Both the position numbers and the translations under genes were made by a program. Below, in pieces: positions 8,765-16,812 of a DNA stretch of 64,000 bases. Numbering within the stretch: the stretch's first letter is position 1; every line of letters starts with the position of its first letter. The notes beneath the pieces were generated by a model. That model made no database searches and was not told the origin of the DNA. It saw only the letters and a program-made list of their open reading frames with translations. This DNA is from Roseibium algicola (lineage in GTDB: Bacteria; Pseudomonadota; Alphaproteobacteria; Rhizobiales; Stappiaceae): contig NZ_CP019630.1 in assembly GCF_001999245.1 (NCBI RefSeq), positions 4,369,001-4,433,000 of the forward strand, read 5' to 3'.

Positions 8765-8856
8765 TCAGCTTTTGGCTATTCAACTGACTTTGATTGAACA
8801 GCCAAAAGCTGATCTTTTCCAACATTCCAGAACCCCGGGCGGCAAACCGCCCGGGG
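8765..8856 (-). terminator. Tandem hairpins between dctP and dctQ (processing or attenuation site)
   Basis: Two perfect stem-loops sit in the dctP-dctQ gap. Proximal to dctP is a GC-rich one: CCCCGGGCGG at 8833-8842 and CCGCCCGGGG at 8847-8856 with a 4-base loop. The second has arms TCAGCTTTTGGCT at 8765-8777 and AGCCAAAAGCTGA at 8800-8812. Read on the minus strand neither is followed by a strong U-run, so they look more like mRNA-stabilising or partial-termination elements than a complete terminator. Such an element would let the binding protein be made in excess over the permease. Confidence 0.6.
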
Positions 8857-8867
8857 TCTTGACCGGA

Positions 8868-9875
8868 TTACTGGCTCGCAGCAGCAACGGATTCCTGCAG
8901 GCGGTCGATCCAGACTGCATCTTCACCCAGTTCGCCGCGCAGATATTCAACAACCGCCGGCTGTGCCTTTTCGGCAAAGGCTGCGATTTCGTCAGCGGTC
9001 GGAGAATAGACTTGCATGCCTTCTGCCTGAACCTTGTTGACGCCTTCAGCCGTGCTCCACTGCTGGATGGAACGGCCCATGTTGCCGGCAATGCGCGCCG
9101 CACGGGCAACCACGGCCTGCTGGGCCGGAGTGAGCGACTGGTAGAACTCGTCGGAGATCAGGATGAAGTCGGCGGCATAGACGTGGCCGTCGAGGGTCAT
9201 GTATTTCTGCAGCTTGTGCAGGCCGTTGTTGTAGATCACGCCTACCGGGTTTTCCTGGCCGTCAACGACACCGGTGGAAAGCGCGTTGGGCAGTTCGGTC
9301 CAGGCGATCGGGGTCGGCTCGCCGCCGAGGCCTTTCACCATTTCCACGTAAAGCGGGATCGGCTGCACACGGAATTTCAGGCCTTCCATGTCCGCAGGCG
9401 TTCGGATCTCGCGAGTGCCGTTGGTGAAGTTCCGGAAGCCGGTTTCGCCATAAGCCAGCGTGCGCAGGCCAGTCTGTGCAAGGCAGTGTTCGGCAAGGGC
9501 ATCGCCGAAATCACCATCCAGCACGTCCCAGGCAATGGTTGCGGAAGAGAAGGTGTAGGGAATGTCCAGAACGGACGCGGCCGGGCAAGCCTTGGACATG
9601 GCACCGGACACCAGCACGACCTGGGTCAGGTTGTCCTGGGCCTGGGCGACCAGCTCGTCTTCGTTGCCCAGCGCACCGGCCGGGAACAGTTCCACCGTCA
9701 GATCGGTTTCACCTTCAACGATGTTCTTGAAGATATGAGCGGCAGCACCTTTCTTGGAGGCGGTCCATTCGTCCGGGTCGACATGGGCCAGACGGATTGT
9801 CTGAGCCTGGGCCGCCGCGGCGAGGCCGACTGTGAGAAGGGCAGTAGCTGCCAGGGATGAGAATTTGAAACGCAT
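8868..9875 (-). CDS. TRAP transporter substrate-binding protein (DctP) of the quinate/shikimate cluster
   Basis: 335 residues from ATG at 9875, preceded on the minus strand by GGGAGGA (9880-9886). A Sec signal peptide is clear (MRFKFSSLAATALLTVGLAA, cleavage after AQA near residue 24). DctP-family features are the central FRVQPIPLYVEMVKGLGGEPTPI segment around residue 155, whose Arg normally salt-bridges the substrate carboxylate, and TGVVDGQENP near 190. It acts in the periplasm and hands substrate to the DctQ/DctM pair encoded next. The likely ligand is quinate, shikimate or a related cyclic acid, by context only. Confidence 0.93.
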   Translation of the reverse strand: MRFKFSSLAATALLTVGLAAAAQAQTIRLAHVDPDEWTASKKGAAAHIFKNIVEGETDLTVELFPAGALGNEDELVAQAQDNLTQVVLVSGAMSKACPAASVLDIPYTFSSATIAWDVLDGDFGDALAEHCLAQTGLRTLAYGETGFRNFTNGTREIRTPADMEGLKFRVQPIPLYVEMVKGLGGEPTPIAWTELPNALSTGVVDGQENPVGVIYNNGLHKLQKYMTLDGHVYAADFILISDEFYQSLTPAQQAVVARAARIAGNMGRSIQQWSTAEGVNKVQAEGMQVYSPTADEIAAFAEKAQPAVVEYLRGELGEDAVWIDRLQESVAAASQ

Positions 9876-9948
9876 GACTTCCTCCCGTTTGCGTAACATT
9901 TTCAAAATGACCATTTCCGCTTTCGTGATGATGTGAAACCGGAAGGGG

Positions 9949-10833
9949 TTAAGCGTCCGCGGTTTCCCGCGGCATTTCATCGAAGGCGTCGAACGCCGCC
10001 TTCATCCGGACCGGATCGGCACGCCGACCGGTAAAGAGTTCAAAGGCCCGTACAGCCTGGAACACCGCCATGCCGGACCCGGGCAGCACCCGGCAGCCGA
10101 GCCGTCTCGCGCCAGCCAGAAGTTCCGTTTCGAGCGGGAAATAGACGATGTCCGCAACCCACATGTCGGGCTTGAGCAGCGCGAGCGGGAACGGTGTTCC
10201 TGGTGTCTTGGCCATGCCGACCGGGCTTGCGTTGACGATGCCGGACAGGTTGGCGCAGCTTGCTGCATCAAGGGTCGTGACCGGTTCCACGGTCAGTCCC
10301 TGACGATTTGAGCGAACCTGCCGGGCAAGTTGCTCCACGCGCACGGTGTCGACGTCGAAGATCTTCAGGTGCTGGACACCGCAATCCGCCAGCGCGTGGG
10401 CAACTGCAACGCCGGCTCCACCAGCGCCGATGAGAAGCACCTTCTTCAGGGACACGCCGATCATGTTCTGACGAAAACTCTCGGCAAATCCCCATAGGTC
10501 GGTGTTGTGGCCAATGCGCTTTCCATCCCGGAACACGATGGTGTTGACCGAGCCGACAGCCGCCGCGTTGGGCGATAGCTGGTCGAGCAGCGGGATCACT
10601 TCCATCTTGAACGGGTAGGTCACGTTGAGACCGTTGAAACCGGTCACTTCGGCCGCGTGCACAATAGCTTTCAGGTTCTGTTCGTCCTCGGGAAGCGTAT
10701 CGACATCGATAATGCGATAGACGCCGCGCAGGCTCTGGGCTGCTGCTTCGGCCATGTGCATTTCCGGCGTCCTGGAACGGGCAATACCCCTTCCGATCAG
10801 TCCGGCCAGTACGATGTTGCTTGCTGCTTCCAC
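9949..10833 (-). CDS. Catabolic quinate/shikimate dehydrogenase (AroE family)
   Basis: 294 residues. The family is shown by the substrate loop SRTPEMH near residue 18, the catalytic Lys in NVTYPFK near 72, NTDLWGF near 109, the nucleotide-binding GAGGAGVAVAHAL near 133, and VNASPVGM near 215. SRTP instead of the biosynthetic SLSP-type motif fits the quinate/shikimate dehydrogenase branch. Location beside quiC and a TRAP importer supports oxidation of shikimate or quinate to the 3-dehydro form. Start choice: GTG at 10833 has a strong GGGAGGA (10840-10846) six bases ahead and gives the usual short N-terminus; an ATG at 10857 is possible but lacks such a site and would place the Shine-Dalgarno inside the coding region. 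No 3-dehydroquinate dehydratase is seen nearby, so quinate use would need one encoded elsewhere. Confidence 0.88.
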   Translation of the reverse strand: MEAASNIVLAGLIGRGIARSRTPEMHMAEAAAQSLRGVYRIIDVDTLPEDEQNLKAIVHAAEVTGFNGLNVTYPFKMEVIPLLDQLSPNAAAVGSVNTIVFRDGKRIGHNTDLWGFAESFRQNMIGVSLKKVLLIGAGGAGVAVAHALADCGVQHLKIFDVDTVRVEQLARQVRSNRQGLTVEPVTTLDAASCANLSGIVNASPVGMAKTPGTPFPLALLKPDMWVADIVYFPLETELLAGARRLGCRVLPGSGMAVFQAVRAFELFTGRRADPVRMKAAFDAFDEMPRETADA

Positions 10834-10913
10834 CCAGGTTCCTCCCAGAAACCTCATTTGGCAGCCCCGTTTTCGGGGTCTGTATGCCTGGAGACCGCAT
10901 CTCCTGAGTTTCA

Positions 10914-10965
10914 AAATGTACTAACCAGTTAATTCAGTCAAGCGAAATGTACCGCCCAGTTAATT
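10914..10965. promoter_or_regulatory. Direct-repeat operator between aroE-like gene and tetR
   Basis: Two 21-base repeats, AAATGTAC-N3-CCAGTTAATT, lie at 10914-10934 and 10945-10965, 31 bases apart start to start (about three helical turns). The first also contains an imperfect palindrome, TAAC-CA-GTTA, a form typical of TetR-family operators. They sit in the divergent intergenic region between the quinate/shikimate dehydrogenase and the TetR gene, close to the tetR start. The likely reading is autoregulation plus repression of the minus-strand catabolic operon, relieved by a pathway intermediate. Confidence 0.65.
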
Positions 10966-11004
10966 TGGGCTGGTAACCCGTTCCGGGCTGGTTTAGAAAA
11001 AGGC

Positions 11005-11670
11005 ATGTCGATCAATGAGTCTGAGCTGCCGGAAAAAAATTCTTCGCGGGGTCGCTGGAAGCAGGACCCGGAGGGAGTGCGCGCGAATATCCTGGCCGTC
11101 GCCCTGGAGGAGTTCTCCGCGAACGGTCTTTCCGGTGCGCGCATGGATGAAATCGCGGCCAAGACGCGCTCGTCCAAGCGCATGATCTATTATTATTTCG
11201 GCGACAAGGAGAGCCTCTACCTCAAGGCTCTGGAAGCGGCCTACAAGAAGGTGCGCAAAGGCGAAGAACAGCTGGAGCTGAACCATTTGCCGCCAAGGGA
11301 TGCACTGTCGAGGCTTGTGGCTTTCACTTTCGATCATCATCGCGAAAGCCCGGCGTTCATCCGTCTGGTCATGATCGAAAACATTCATCATGGCCGCTAT
11401 CTCGAGCAGTCGGACGAGATCAAAAGCCTGAACGAAGCGGCGATTTCCCAAATTGCCGGCATTTATGCAAAAGGGGTGGCCGAAGGCGTCTTCCGCGATG
11501 GCCTGACGCCTTTGAGGATCCATTGGCTGATCTCGGCCATGAGCTTTTTCAACGTCTCCAATGCAACGACCTTCTCCATGCTGTTTGGTCCGGAATTGCA
11601 ATCGGCATCCGGTCAGGTTTCCCTCAAGGGCGATGTCTGCGAAACGGTAATGCGTTTCGTCGCTGCCTGA
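11005..11670 (+). CDS. TetR/AcrR-family regulator of the quinate/shikimate cluster
   Basis: 221 residues. The N-terminal TetR DNA-binding domain spans about residues 24-72 with the hallmark helix-turn-helix MDEIAAKTRSSKRMIYYYFGDKESLY. The C-terminal part is helical and would bind an effector. It is divergent from the aroE-like gene across about 170 bases that carry the paired operator repeats, so it probably controls the quinate/shikimate catabolic operon and itself. The start ATG at 11005 gives a polar leader of about 20 residues before the HTH domain, normal for the family. Confidence 0.88.
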   Translation: MSINESELPEKNSSRGRWKQDPEGVRANILAVALEEFSANGLSGARMDEIAAKTRSSKRMIYYYFGDKESLYLKALEAAYKKVRKGEEQLELNHLPPRDALSRLVAFTFDHHRESPAFIRLVMIENIHHGRYLEQSDEIKSLNEAAISQIAGIYAKGVAEGVFRDGLTPLRIHWLISAMSFFNVSNATTFSMLFGPELQSASGQVSLKGDVCETVMRFVAA

Positions 11671-11776
11671 TGTTCGAGCGCCAGCAAGGCTCTTCTTCTG
11701 TACCCACCTTCTCGTTTCCTCCCCTGATCCGGAGGCTGCTCAGCCTGTGGGGGCAATTGACAGCGCCAAAGAAACT

Positions 11777-11800
11777 ATATAACTAGAAATATAGTTATAT
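11777..11800. promoter_or_regulatory. Palindromic ArsR-type operator
   Basis: Perfect inverted repeat ATATAACT (11777-11784) - 8 bases - AGTTATAT (11793-11800), 14 bases before the ArsR start codon and overlapping what would be the promoter. AT-rich dyads with about this spacing are typical targets of ArsR/SmtB repressors, so autorepression of the arsR-permease-transglutaminase operon is likely. Confidence 0.75.
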
Positions 11801-11814
11801 TAAATGAGGCGCAG

Positions 11815-12147
11815 ATGGATCTGGAAATTGCAGCGCAAGGGTTTGCGGCACTGGGCTCGGAAGCCCGGCTGCAGGTGGTGTTGACCCTGGTGAAAGCCGG
11901 GCAGGGTGGTTTGACGGTCGGCGATATTCAGACCCGCACGGGCATGCCTGCGTCAACGCTTGCGCATCATCTGAAGTTTCTCGCCTCGGCAGGCCTGGTG
12001 TCCCAGGAAAAGGACGGCCGCTCGGTCATCAACCGGGCAGCCTATGGCCATCTGGAAAACCTTGCCGGTTACATCCTGAAAGAGTGCTGCGTGGACGAAA
12101 AGGGTTGTGAGTGCCCAACCCCGCAAAAGGAGACCGTCGATGTCTGA
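11815..12147 (+). CDS. ArsR-family metalloregulator
   Basis: 110 residues. A winged-helix ArsR domain covers about residues 5-90, with the recognition helix in MPASTLAHHLKFLASAGLV. Unlike classical ArsR with Cys in helix alpha-3, this protein carries its cysteines in the C-terminal tail (ECCVDEKGCEC, about residues 90-100), which can coordinate a soft metal or arsenite. The operon partner is a Cys-rich ArsP-like permease whose start codon overlaps the arsR end by 8 bases. Metal or organoarsenical release of repression is inferred; the actual inducer is unknown. Confidence 0.88.
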   Translation: MDLEIAAQGFAALGSEARLQVVLTLVKAGQGGLTVGDIQTRTGMPASTLAHHLKFLASAGLVSQEKDGRSVINRAAYGHLENLAGYILKECCVDEKGCECPTPQKETVDV

Positions 12148-13249
12148 TGCGATGAACAACCTTCAGCCAAGCGGCAGCGGCGCAAGCTGTTGCGCTCCGA
12201 AGACCGCCTGCTGCAGCACGCCTGCTTCGAAATGGTCCCTGAAGTCTCTCGCCATTTCGAAATACCTTCTGTCGACCTGGACGATTGTCGTCGGCGGTCC
12301 GTTGCTGGTGCTGTTGCTGGACCAGCCGCACTTCGTCGCTTTCGTAACCTTCGCGCTCTCCGCCTTTGCGGGAACATTGCCGTATATTGCTTTTGCCGTC
12401 GTTTTGATCGCCTGGCTCAAGGCGGCCGGCGCAGAGGCGTTTGTCGGACGTGCGTTCGAGGGACGCGAGACACAGGCGATCTTTCTCGCGGCCCTGTTTG
12501 GTGGTCTTGCACCGTTCTGCTCCTGCGAGGTCATACCGTTCATTGCCGGTCTTCTGGCGGTTGGTGCGCCGTTGTCGGCCATCATGGCGTTTTGGCTGTC
12601 CTCTCCCTTGATTGACCCGCCGACATTGCTGATCACTGCCGGTGCACTGGGATGGCCCTTTGCCGTCGGCAAGGCGGTCTTTGCGGTGGCGCTGGGTCTA
12701 TTCGGCGGTTTTTCCGTCGCACTTGCGCTGCGTAGCGGCTTTCTGGCCAATCCGGTGAAAATCGGGGCGGCGACCGGTGGCTGCGGCTGTGGCGCTTCTG
12801 CGAAAACAGGGCGGCCGGTCTGGCAAATCTGGAAAGAGACTGAGCGCACCGACAAGTTCCGGATCGAACTGAAAGCCAATGCACTGTTTCTGATCAAGTG
12901 GCTGGCACTGGCGTATGTGCTGGAAGCAGCTCTCGTCACCTATGTCCCCGCAGACCTGATTGCGCGGGCTGTTGGCGGCGACGGGCTGGGGGCAATTCTT
13001 CTGTCCGCATTGATCGGCATGCCTGCCTATCTCAACAGCTACGTGGCGCCGCCACTTCTGGCTGGTCTGATGGACCAGGGCATGAGCGCCGGGGCCGCGA
13101 TGGCGTTCATGATTGCAGGCGCTGTCAGCTCGATCCCGGCAATGGCTGCCGTCTGGTCACTGGTCAGGCCGCAGGTCTTTGCCGCTTACATCGGTCTGGG
13201 ATTTGCGGGTGCGGTGCTGTCCGGTCTTGTTTTCCAGCTGATCTTTTGA
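12140..13249 (+). CDS. ArsP/YraQ-like permease with Cys-rich motifs
   Basis: 369 residues from ATG 12140, with AAAAGGAG (12125-12132) upstream; it overlaps arsR. Eight to ten membrane helices are visible. The family (ArsP/DUF318 permeases) is indicated by PFCSCEVIPF near residue 132 and GMPAYLNSYVAPP near 293. Extra cysteine clusters stand out: SCCAPKTACC at residues about 16-25 in the cytosolic N-terminus and GGCGCG near 215 in the central loop. ArsP exports trivalent organoarsenicals, so a role in exporting arsenicals or another thiophilic compound is a fair inference from family and the adjacent ArsR. Substrate is unproven. Confidence 0.82.
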   Translation: MSDAMNNLQPSGSGASCCAPKTACCSTPASKWSLKSLAISKYLLSTWTIVVGGPLLVLLLDQPHFVAFVTFALSAFAGTLPYIAFAVVLIAWLKAAGAEAFVGRAFEGRETQAIFLAALFGGLAPFCSCEVIPFIAGLLAVGAPLSAIMAFWLSSPLIDPPTLLITAGALGWPFAVGKAVFAVALGLFGGFSVALALRSGFLANPVKIGAATGGCGCGASAKTGRPVWQIWKETERTDKFRIELKANALFLIKWLALAYVLEAALVTYVPADLIARAVGGDGLGAILLSALIGMPAYLNSYVAPPLLAGLMDQGMSAGAAMAFMIAGAVSSIPAMAAVWSLVRPQVFAAYIGLGFAGAVLSGLVFQLIF

Positions 13250-13259
13250 GGGAGTGACA

Positions 13260-14084
13260 ATGCGTACGAACGTTTCTGTCACGGTCAGAGCCGATGAGGC
13301 TCGCCACAAGCTGCTGGTGCCGGTCGGCTTGCCGACGCCACACCAGATGCCGGTCGGTTTCGAGATCAGGGGCGGACAGCTGGGCCTGGCCGGAGAAATC
13401 ACTACCGGCCAGATGGTGGCCGTGGTGTCGGTGGAACCCGGGGCAGACGTTGTGGTGAATTACGAATACCGCGATGAAGGGCCGGGCTATCCTGATGCAG
13501 TGTTTGCGCCACTGCGCAACCGTTTTACCCGGGCAGCTCAAGATCTCGTCTATGATGCGATCAACATTGCCGACAGTCAGCCCGACGGTCAAGCCGCCAT
13601 TCAGGCGCTCGTCAACGCGGCGGCCGAAAAGTTCCGGTATGCCCATCCTCAGGTTCGTTTCAACGAGGGGTGCGAAGAAGTGCCCTATCTGTCGTGCGGG
13701 CTGACCGAAGGGTCCTGCGTCGACATCAACACCTACCTGATCGCCAGCCTGCGTGCCGCCGGCTTCGAAGCCGGTTACGTGACCGGATACTTTTTCCCGC
13801 AAGAAAAGAACGGCTGTTGCGACGACATGCACTGCTGGGTGGTGACACGGCATCAGGGTGTGGTGCTGGAGTGGGACATTGCCCATCACCTGAAGATGGG
13901 CACACGGGAGATCTGCTGCGGGCTCAATCCGAAGCCGGGTGACCGGGTCGCGCTGGCCCATTCCATGGGGCTGACATTTCCCGAACTGGGGATCTTCTGC
14001 GAAAAACTGATTGCAGAGCCCGTCTGGCTTTCGCCGGACGGGCTGGAAAAGGCGGAGATCACGATCCGACGGGATATCGTCTGA
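13260..14084 (+). CDS. Transglutaminase-like cysteine-protease-fold protein in the arsR operon
   Basis: 274 residues, starting at ATG 13260 immediately behind GAGGGAG and 10 bases after the permease, hence part of the arsR operon. The transglutaminase core shows Cys in TEGSCVDINTYL (about residue 157), His in DDMHCWVV (about 192) and Asp in LEWDIAHH (about 206), a complete catalytic triad. No signal peptide is visible, so it is probably cytosolic. A peptidase or amidase acting on a thiol compound is conceivable, given the partner permease, but no function for this pairing is known to me. Confidence 0.8.
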   Translation: MRTNVSVTVRADEARHKLLVPVGLPTPHQMPVGFEIRGGQLGLAGEITTGQMVAVVSVEPGADVVVNYEYRDEGPGYPDAVFAPLRNRFTRAAQDLVYDAINIADSQPDGQAAIQALVNAAAEKFRYAHPQVRFNEGCEEVPYLSCGLTEGSCVDINTYLIASLRAAGFEAGYVTGYFFPQEKNGCCDDMHCWVVTRHQGVVLEWDIAHHLKMGTREICCGLNPKPGDRVALAHSMGLTFPELGIFCEKLIAEPVWLSPDGLEKAEITIRRDIV

Positions 14085-14106
14085 CGTCGCCAGGGGAGGA
14101 GGTCTC

Positions 14107-14796
14107 TCACCCCTTCTTGCGGCTGAAGACCATCTTCTGGTTGGCGAGGCGTTCCGGCGGGCCGATCCAGGCCCAGGCCAGAAGTGCCGGCTCCAGTTTG
14201 GACACGGTGATCCGGTGCATATGCTCCGGCGGGTTGAAGATCATCGACCCGGGCGCATAGACCCCCTGGTGATTTTCCGAAACCGATCCTGAAACGCAGA
14301 TATAGCTTTCCGATATGCCGCTGTGCGCGTGGGCCGGATAGGTGCAGCCCGGTGCGAACAGGACCAGGCCCAGAATGACGTCCGTCGTCAGAACCGGTCC
14401 GTTCGGTCCGCAGATTTCCGCGTAGGCATACGTCTTGTCGAGGCCGCGCGGCACCTTCTCGTAGCCATACTGCCAGATGAGATGGTCCCGGACACTTTCG
14501 ATGGCACGCACCAGCGGAGCGGTCCGCTCCTGCTTGCCCTCGTCAAGGGCACGCCGGAGATGTGCGGTCACGGGTTTGTGGGCCGGGGCATCGAAACGCA
14601 TTTCCGGATCGGATTTCAGCACCCGCCCAATTGCCTCGCGCACCGCGCGCTGATGAGCCCGAATCTTGTCGCTGCCACCGGACGAGAGGAACCGGTAGGC
14701 CTCGTAGAATTCCCGCAAAAGATAGCCCCAGTCCGGGAACTCGGCGAGGCGGCGGCTGGCCAGAGGCTGTTCTTCCGACATGTTATTTTCCAGCAC
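14107..14796 (-). CDS. dddL: DMSP lyase DddL
   Basis: 229 residues, the size of DddL. The C-terminal cupin domain carries the metal-binding pattern His156 and His158 (YPAHAHSG), Glu163 (ISESYICVSG) and His194 (EHMHRI). The N-terminal half has DddL-typical text such as FPDWGYLLREF and YGYEKVPRGLDKTYAYAE. DddL cleaves dimethylsulfoniopropionate to dimethyl sulfide and acrylate. Start: GTG at 14796 is preferred because GGGAGGA (14803-14809) is correctly spaced; an ATG lies five codons further in. The gene stands alone between convergent and divergent neighbours; no acrylate-utilisation or DddR-like regulator gene is beside it. It supports a marine or algal-associated host. Confidence 0.9.
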   Translation of the reverse strand: MLENNMSEEQPLASRRLAEFPDWGYLLREFYEAYRFLSSGGSDKIRAHQRAVREAIGRVLKSDPEMRFDAPAHKPVTAHLRRALDEGKQERTAPLVRAIESVRDHLIWQYGYEKVPRGLDKTYAYAEICGPNGPVLTTDVILGLVLFAPGCTYPAHAHSGISESYICVSGSVSENHQGVYAPGSMIFNPPEHMHRITVSKLEPALLAWAWIGPPERLANQKMVFSRKKG

Positions 14797-14975
14797 GGCT
14801 TGTCCTCCCGCACCCTGATCACGATCGGCCTGAGCCTATCGGAACGGAGCGTAGCGGCTTCTCTCTTTACGGCAACCGAAAATACATAACCGTCATGCGC
14901 GGTTTGCGTCAGAACGTCTCTTGCGCTCGCCGGACAGGCAGATAATCTGGCCCTCCATTCCGCAGGACAGAATTC

Positions 14976-16073
14976 ATGACAGTTGTGATTGTTGGAGCCG
15001 GTATTTCCGGACTTTCCACCGCTTGGGCCCTGACAAAACGAGGTGTGCCCGTCACGCTTCTGGAACAGGGGCCAATCCCGAACCCGCTTTCGGCATCCGG
15101 TGACCAGCACCGTATCATCCGCCGGGCCTATGGCGGCCAGGGCGGCTATCAGCGCCGCATCGGCGATGCCTACGCGGCATGGGACGAAATGTGGGGCGAC
15201 CTGGGTGAGAAGCACCTCGCCGAAACGGGATTCATGCTGTTGTCGCAGGAACCTGGTGATGGCGGCGAGGTCTATCGGGACGGTCTGGTCGAGGGCGGTT
15301 ATCCGTTCGAGGACCTGACACCGGAAGAAACGGCGAAACGGTTTCCCTTCGTTGATCCGGCGACGATCCGTTATGGCGCTGTCAGCGACGAGGGCGGCGT
15401 TCTGCTGTGCCAGAAAATTGCAGCCGGGGTGCGCGACTGGCTGATCGCCAAGGGAGCTGATGTGCGCGAGAACGCTCAGGTGACTGCCGTCGACACATCC
15501 GCAGGCACGGTGACGCTTGCAGATGGCAGCACGGTCTCCGGAGAGCATGTGATCGTGACGGCCGGTGCCTGGACGCTGGGGCTCTTCCCGAAGCTGGACA
15601 TCAGCCTGACGACTTACCGGACCGCGGTTGTCTATCTGACGCCGCCTGAAGATCTGCGCGAGGCCTGGGAACGATCGCCGGCGATTCTCGATCCGGGCGG
15701 GCCGATCGACGGTTACATCCTGCCTCCGGTCGCCGGAACCGGCCTCAAGTTCGGGGCGGGTATTCACAAGTACAAGGCTCCGCCGAACCAGGATCGGACG
15801 CCGGTTGCAGGCGAAGGCGAGACCCTGCGCGACTATTTCTCTCCGCCGTTCGGCCGGATCAAGGAATACCGCGTCGATGACGTCGTCACCTGTGCCTACA
15901 CCTTCACCTCCGATGAGCATTTCTTCGCAATGAGCGAAGGCAAGACCACTGTCGTCTCGGCCTGTTCCGGACATGGCTACAAGTTCGGTGCCGTCGTGGG
16001 GCAGAAACTTGCGGAAGGCTTTACCGGCAACGACATGGACGCTGCGCGCGTTTGGCTGGAAGCACGCGATTAA
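14976..16073 (+). CDS. FAD-dependent oxidoreductase, DAO/monomeric sarcosine oxidase-like
   Basis: 365 residues beginning with a classical Rossmann dinucleotide-binding motif, VVIVGAGISGLSTAWAL (GxGxxG at about residues 7-12). The C-terminal SGHGYKFGAVVG segment near residue 330 is where the FAD is bound or covalently attached in monomeric sarcosine and N-methyl-amino-acid oxidases; the equivalent Cys is in SACSGHGYK. It would oxidise a secondary amine or amino acid. Substrate is not readable. It is a single gene divergent from dddL and followed by a strong terminator. Confidence 0.85.
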   Translation: MTVVIVGAGISGLSTAWALTKRGVPVTLLEQGPIPNPLSASGDQHRIIRRAYGGQGGYQRRIGDAYAAWDEMWGDLGEKHLAETGFMLLSQEPGDGGEVYRDGLVEGGYPFEDLTPEETAKRFPFVDPATIRYGAVSDEGGVLLCQKIAAGVRDWLIAKGADVRENAQVTAVDTSAGTVTLADGSTVSGEHVIVTAGAWTLGLFPKLDISLTTYRTAVVYLTPPEDLREAWERSPAILDPGGPIDGYILPPVAGTGLKFGAGIHKYKAPPNQDRTPVAGEGETLRDYFSPPFGRIKEYRVDDVVTCAYTFTSDEHFFAMSEGKTTVVSACSGHGYKFGAVVGQKLAEGFTGNDMDAARVWLEARD

Positions 16074-16092
16074 GTCATTCGGTGTAAAAAAG

Positions 16093-16127
16093 AAGGCTCC
16101 GGCTTGCGAGATTGCCGGAGCCTTTTC
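16093..16127. terminator. Bidirectional rho-independent terminator
   Basis: Perfect stem AAGGCTCCGGC (16093-16103) / GCCGGAGCCTT (16114-16124) with a 10-base loop, flanked by an A-run upstream (16086-16091) and T-run after. It lies between the convergent oxidoreductase and cytochrome b561 genes and can end both transcripts. Confidence 0.9.
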
Positions 16128-16135
16128 TGTTTCGG

Positions 16136-16636
16136 CTAGTGCCGGGAAGAGACCATCCGCATCATGATGCCATCCTTCAGGGCGATATGATGGTAGAGCG
16201 CTCCCAGCACATGCAGTGCGATCAGCACGATGAAGAACGGCTTGCTCAATTCGTGGATTTCTTCCGCAGTGTGGATGCCGCCGTACCAGGCCAGAAGTCC
16301 GGTGATCGGTGCCAGCAACATCAGCAGATAGAGCAGGCCGTGGACACCCCTGGCGGCCAGTTCCTGGGCTCTTGAAGTGGGGAGCGGGGCAGGGACGCCG
16401 AATTTTGCCCGCACCAGAAGACGGATGACAGTCAACGCCAGAACGGCAATGCCAACCCAGATGTGGGCATTGCCCAGAAAGGCGGTTGCCGCATCCGGCA
16501 CGCCGCCGTCGCGCAGCACGTGTTTGAGATCGCCCATGCTTTCGCCGAAGATCAGCTGAAACAGGATCAGGGCGGCGATCACCCAATGCAGAATGATATG
16601 GATCGGGCTGTAGGACGCTGGCTGTGTCGTGGACAT
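16136..16636 (-). CDS. Cytochrome b561
   Basis: 166 residues with four membrane helices (about 13-33, 47-67, 88-108 and 130-155). Histidines placed for two b-type hemes are seen in IHIILHW near the N-terminus, NAHIWVG near residue 57, GVHGLLYL near 97 and LHVLGALYHH near 142. It is an inner-membrane electron carrier, often a superoxide or quinone oxidase. The ATG at 16636 is chosen over an in-frame upstream start at 16687 because it gives the standard short N-terminus. Confidence 0.88.
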   Translation of the reverse strand: MSTTQPASYSPIHIILHWVIAALILFQLIFGESMGDLKHVLRDGGVPDAATAFLGNAHIWVGIAVLALTVIRLLVRAKFGVPAPLPTSRAQELAARGVHGLLYLLMLLAPITGLLAWYGGIHTAEEIHELSKPFFIVLIALHVLGALYHHIALKDGIMMRMVSSRH

Positions 16637-16812
16637 GGCGCGCTTTGGCTCCTCGCAAAGAAAAGAAATGCCAAATATTAGTGCCACGCCAGGGCAGGCA
16701 GAGGTATCGGGGATTTGTACTATTTGGTAACAGGCCCAGGCGGTTTTGCGACAATTGGAACAAACAGACCTGTGCCCAGCGGGCAGGCGGCTTTTGAAGG
16801 ACGGGAGGCATC

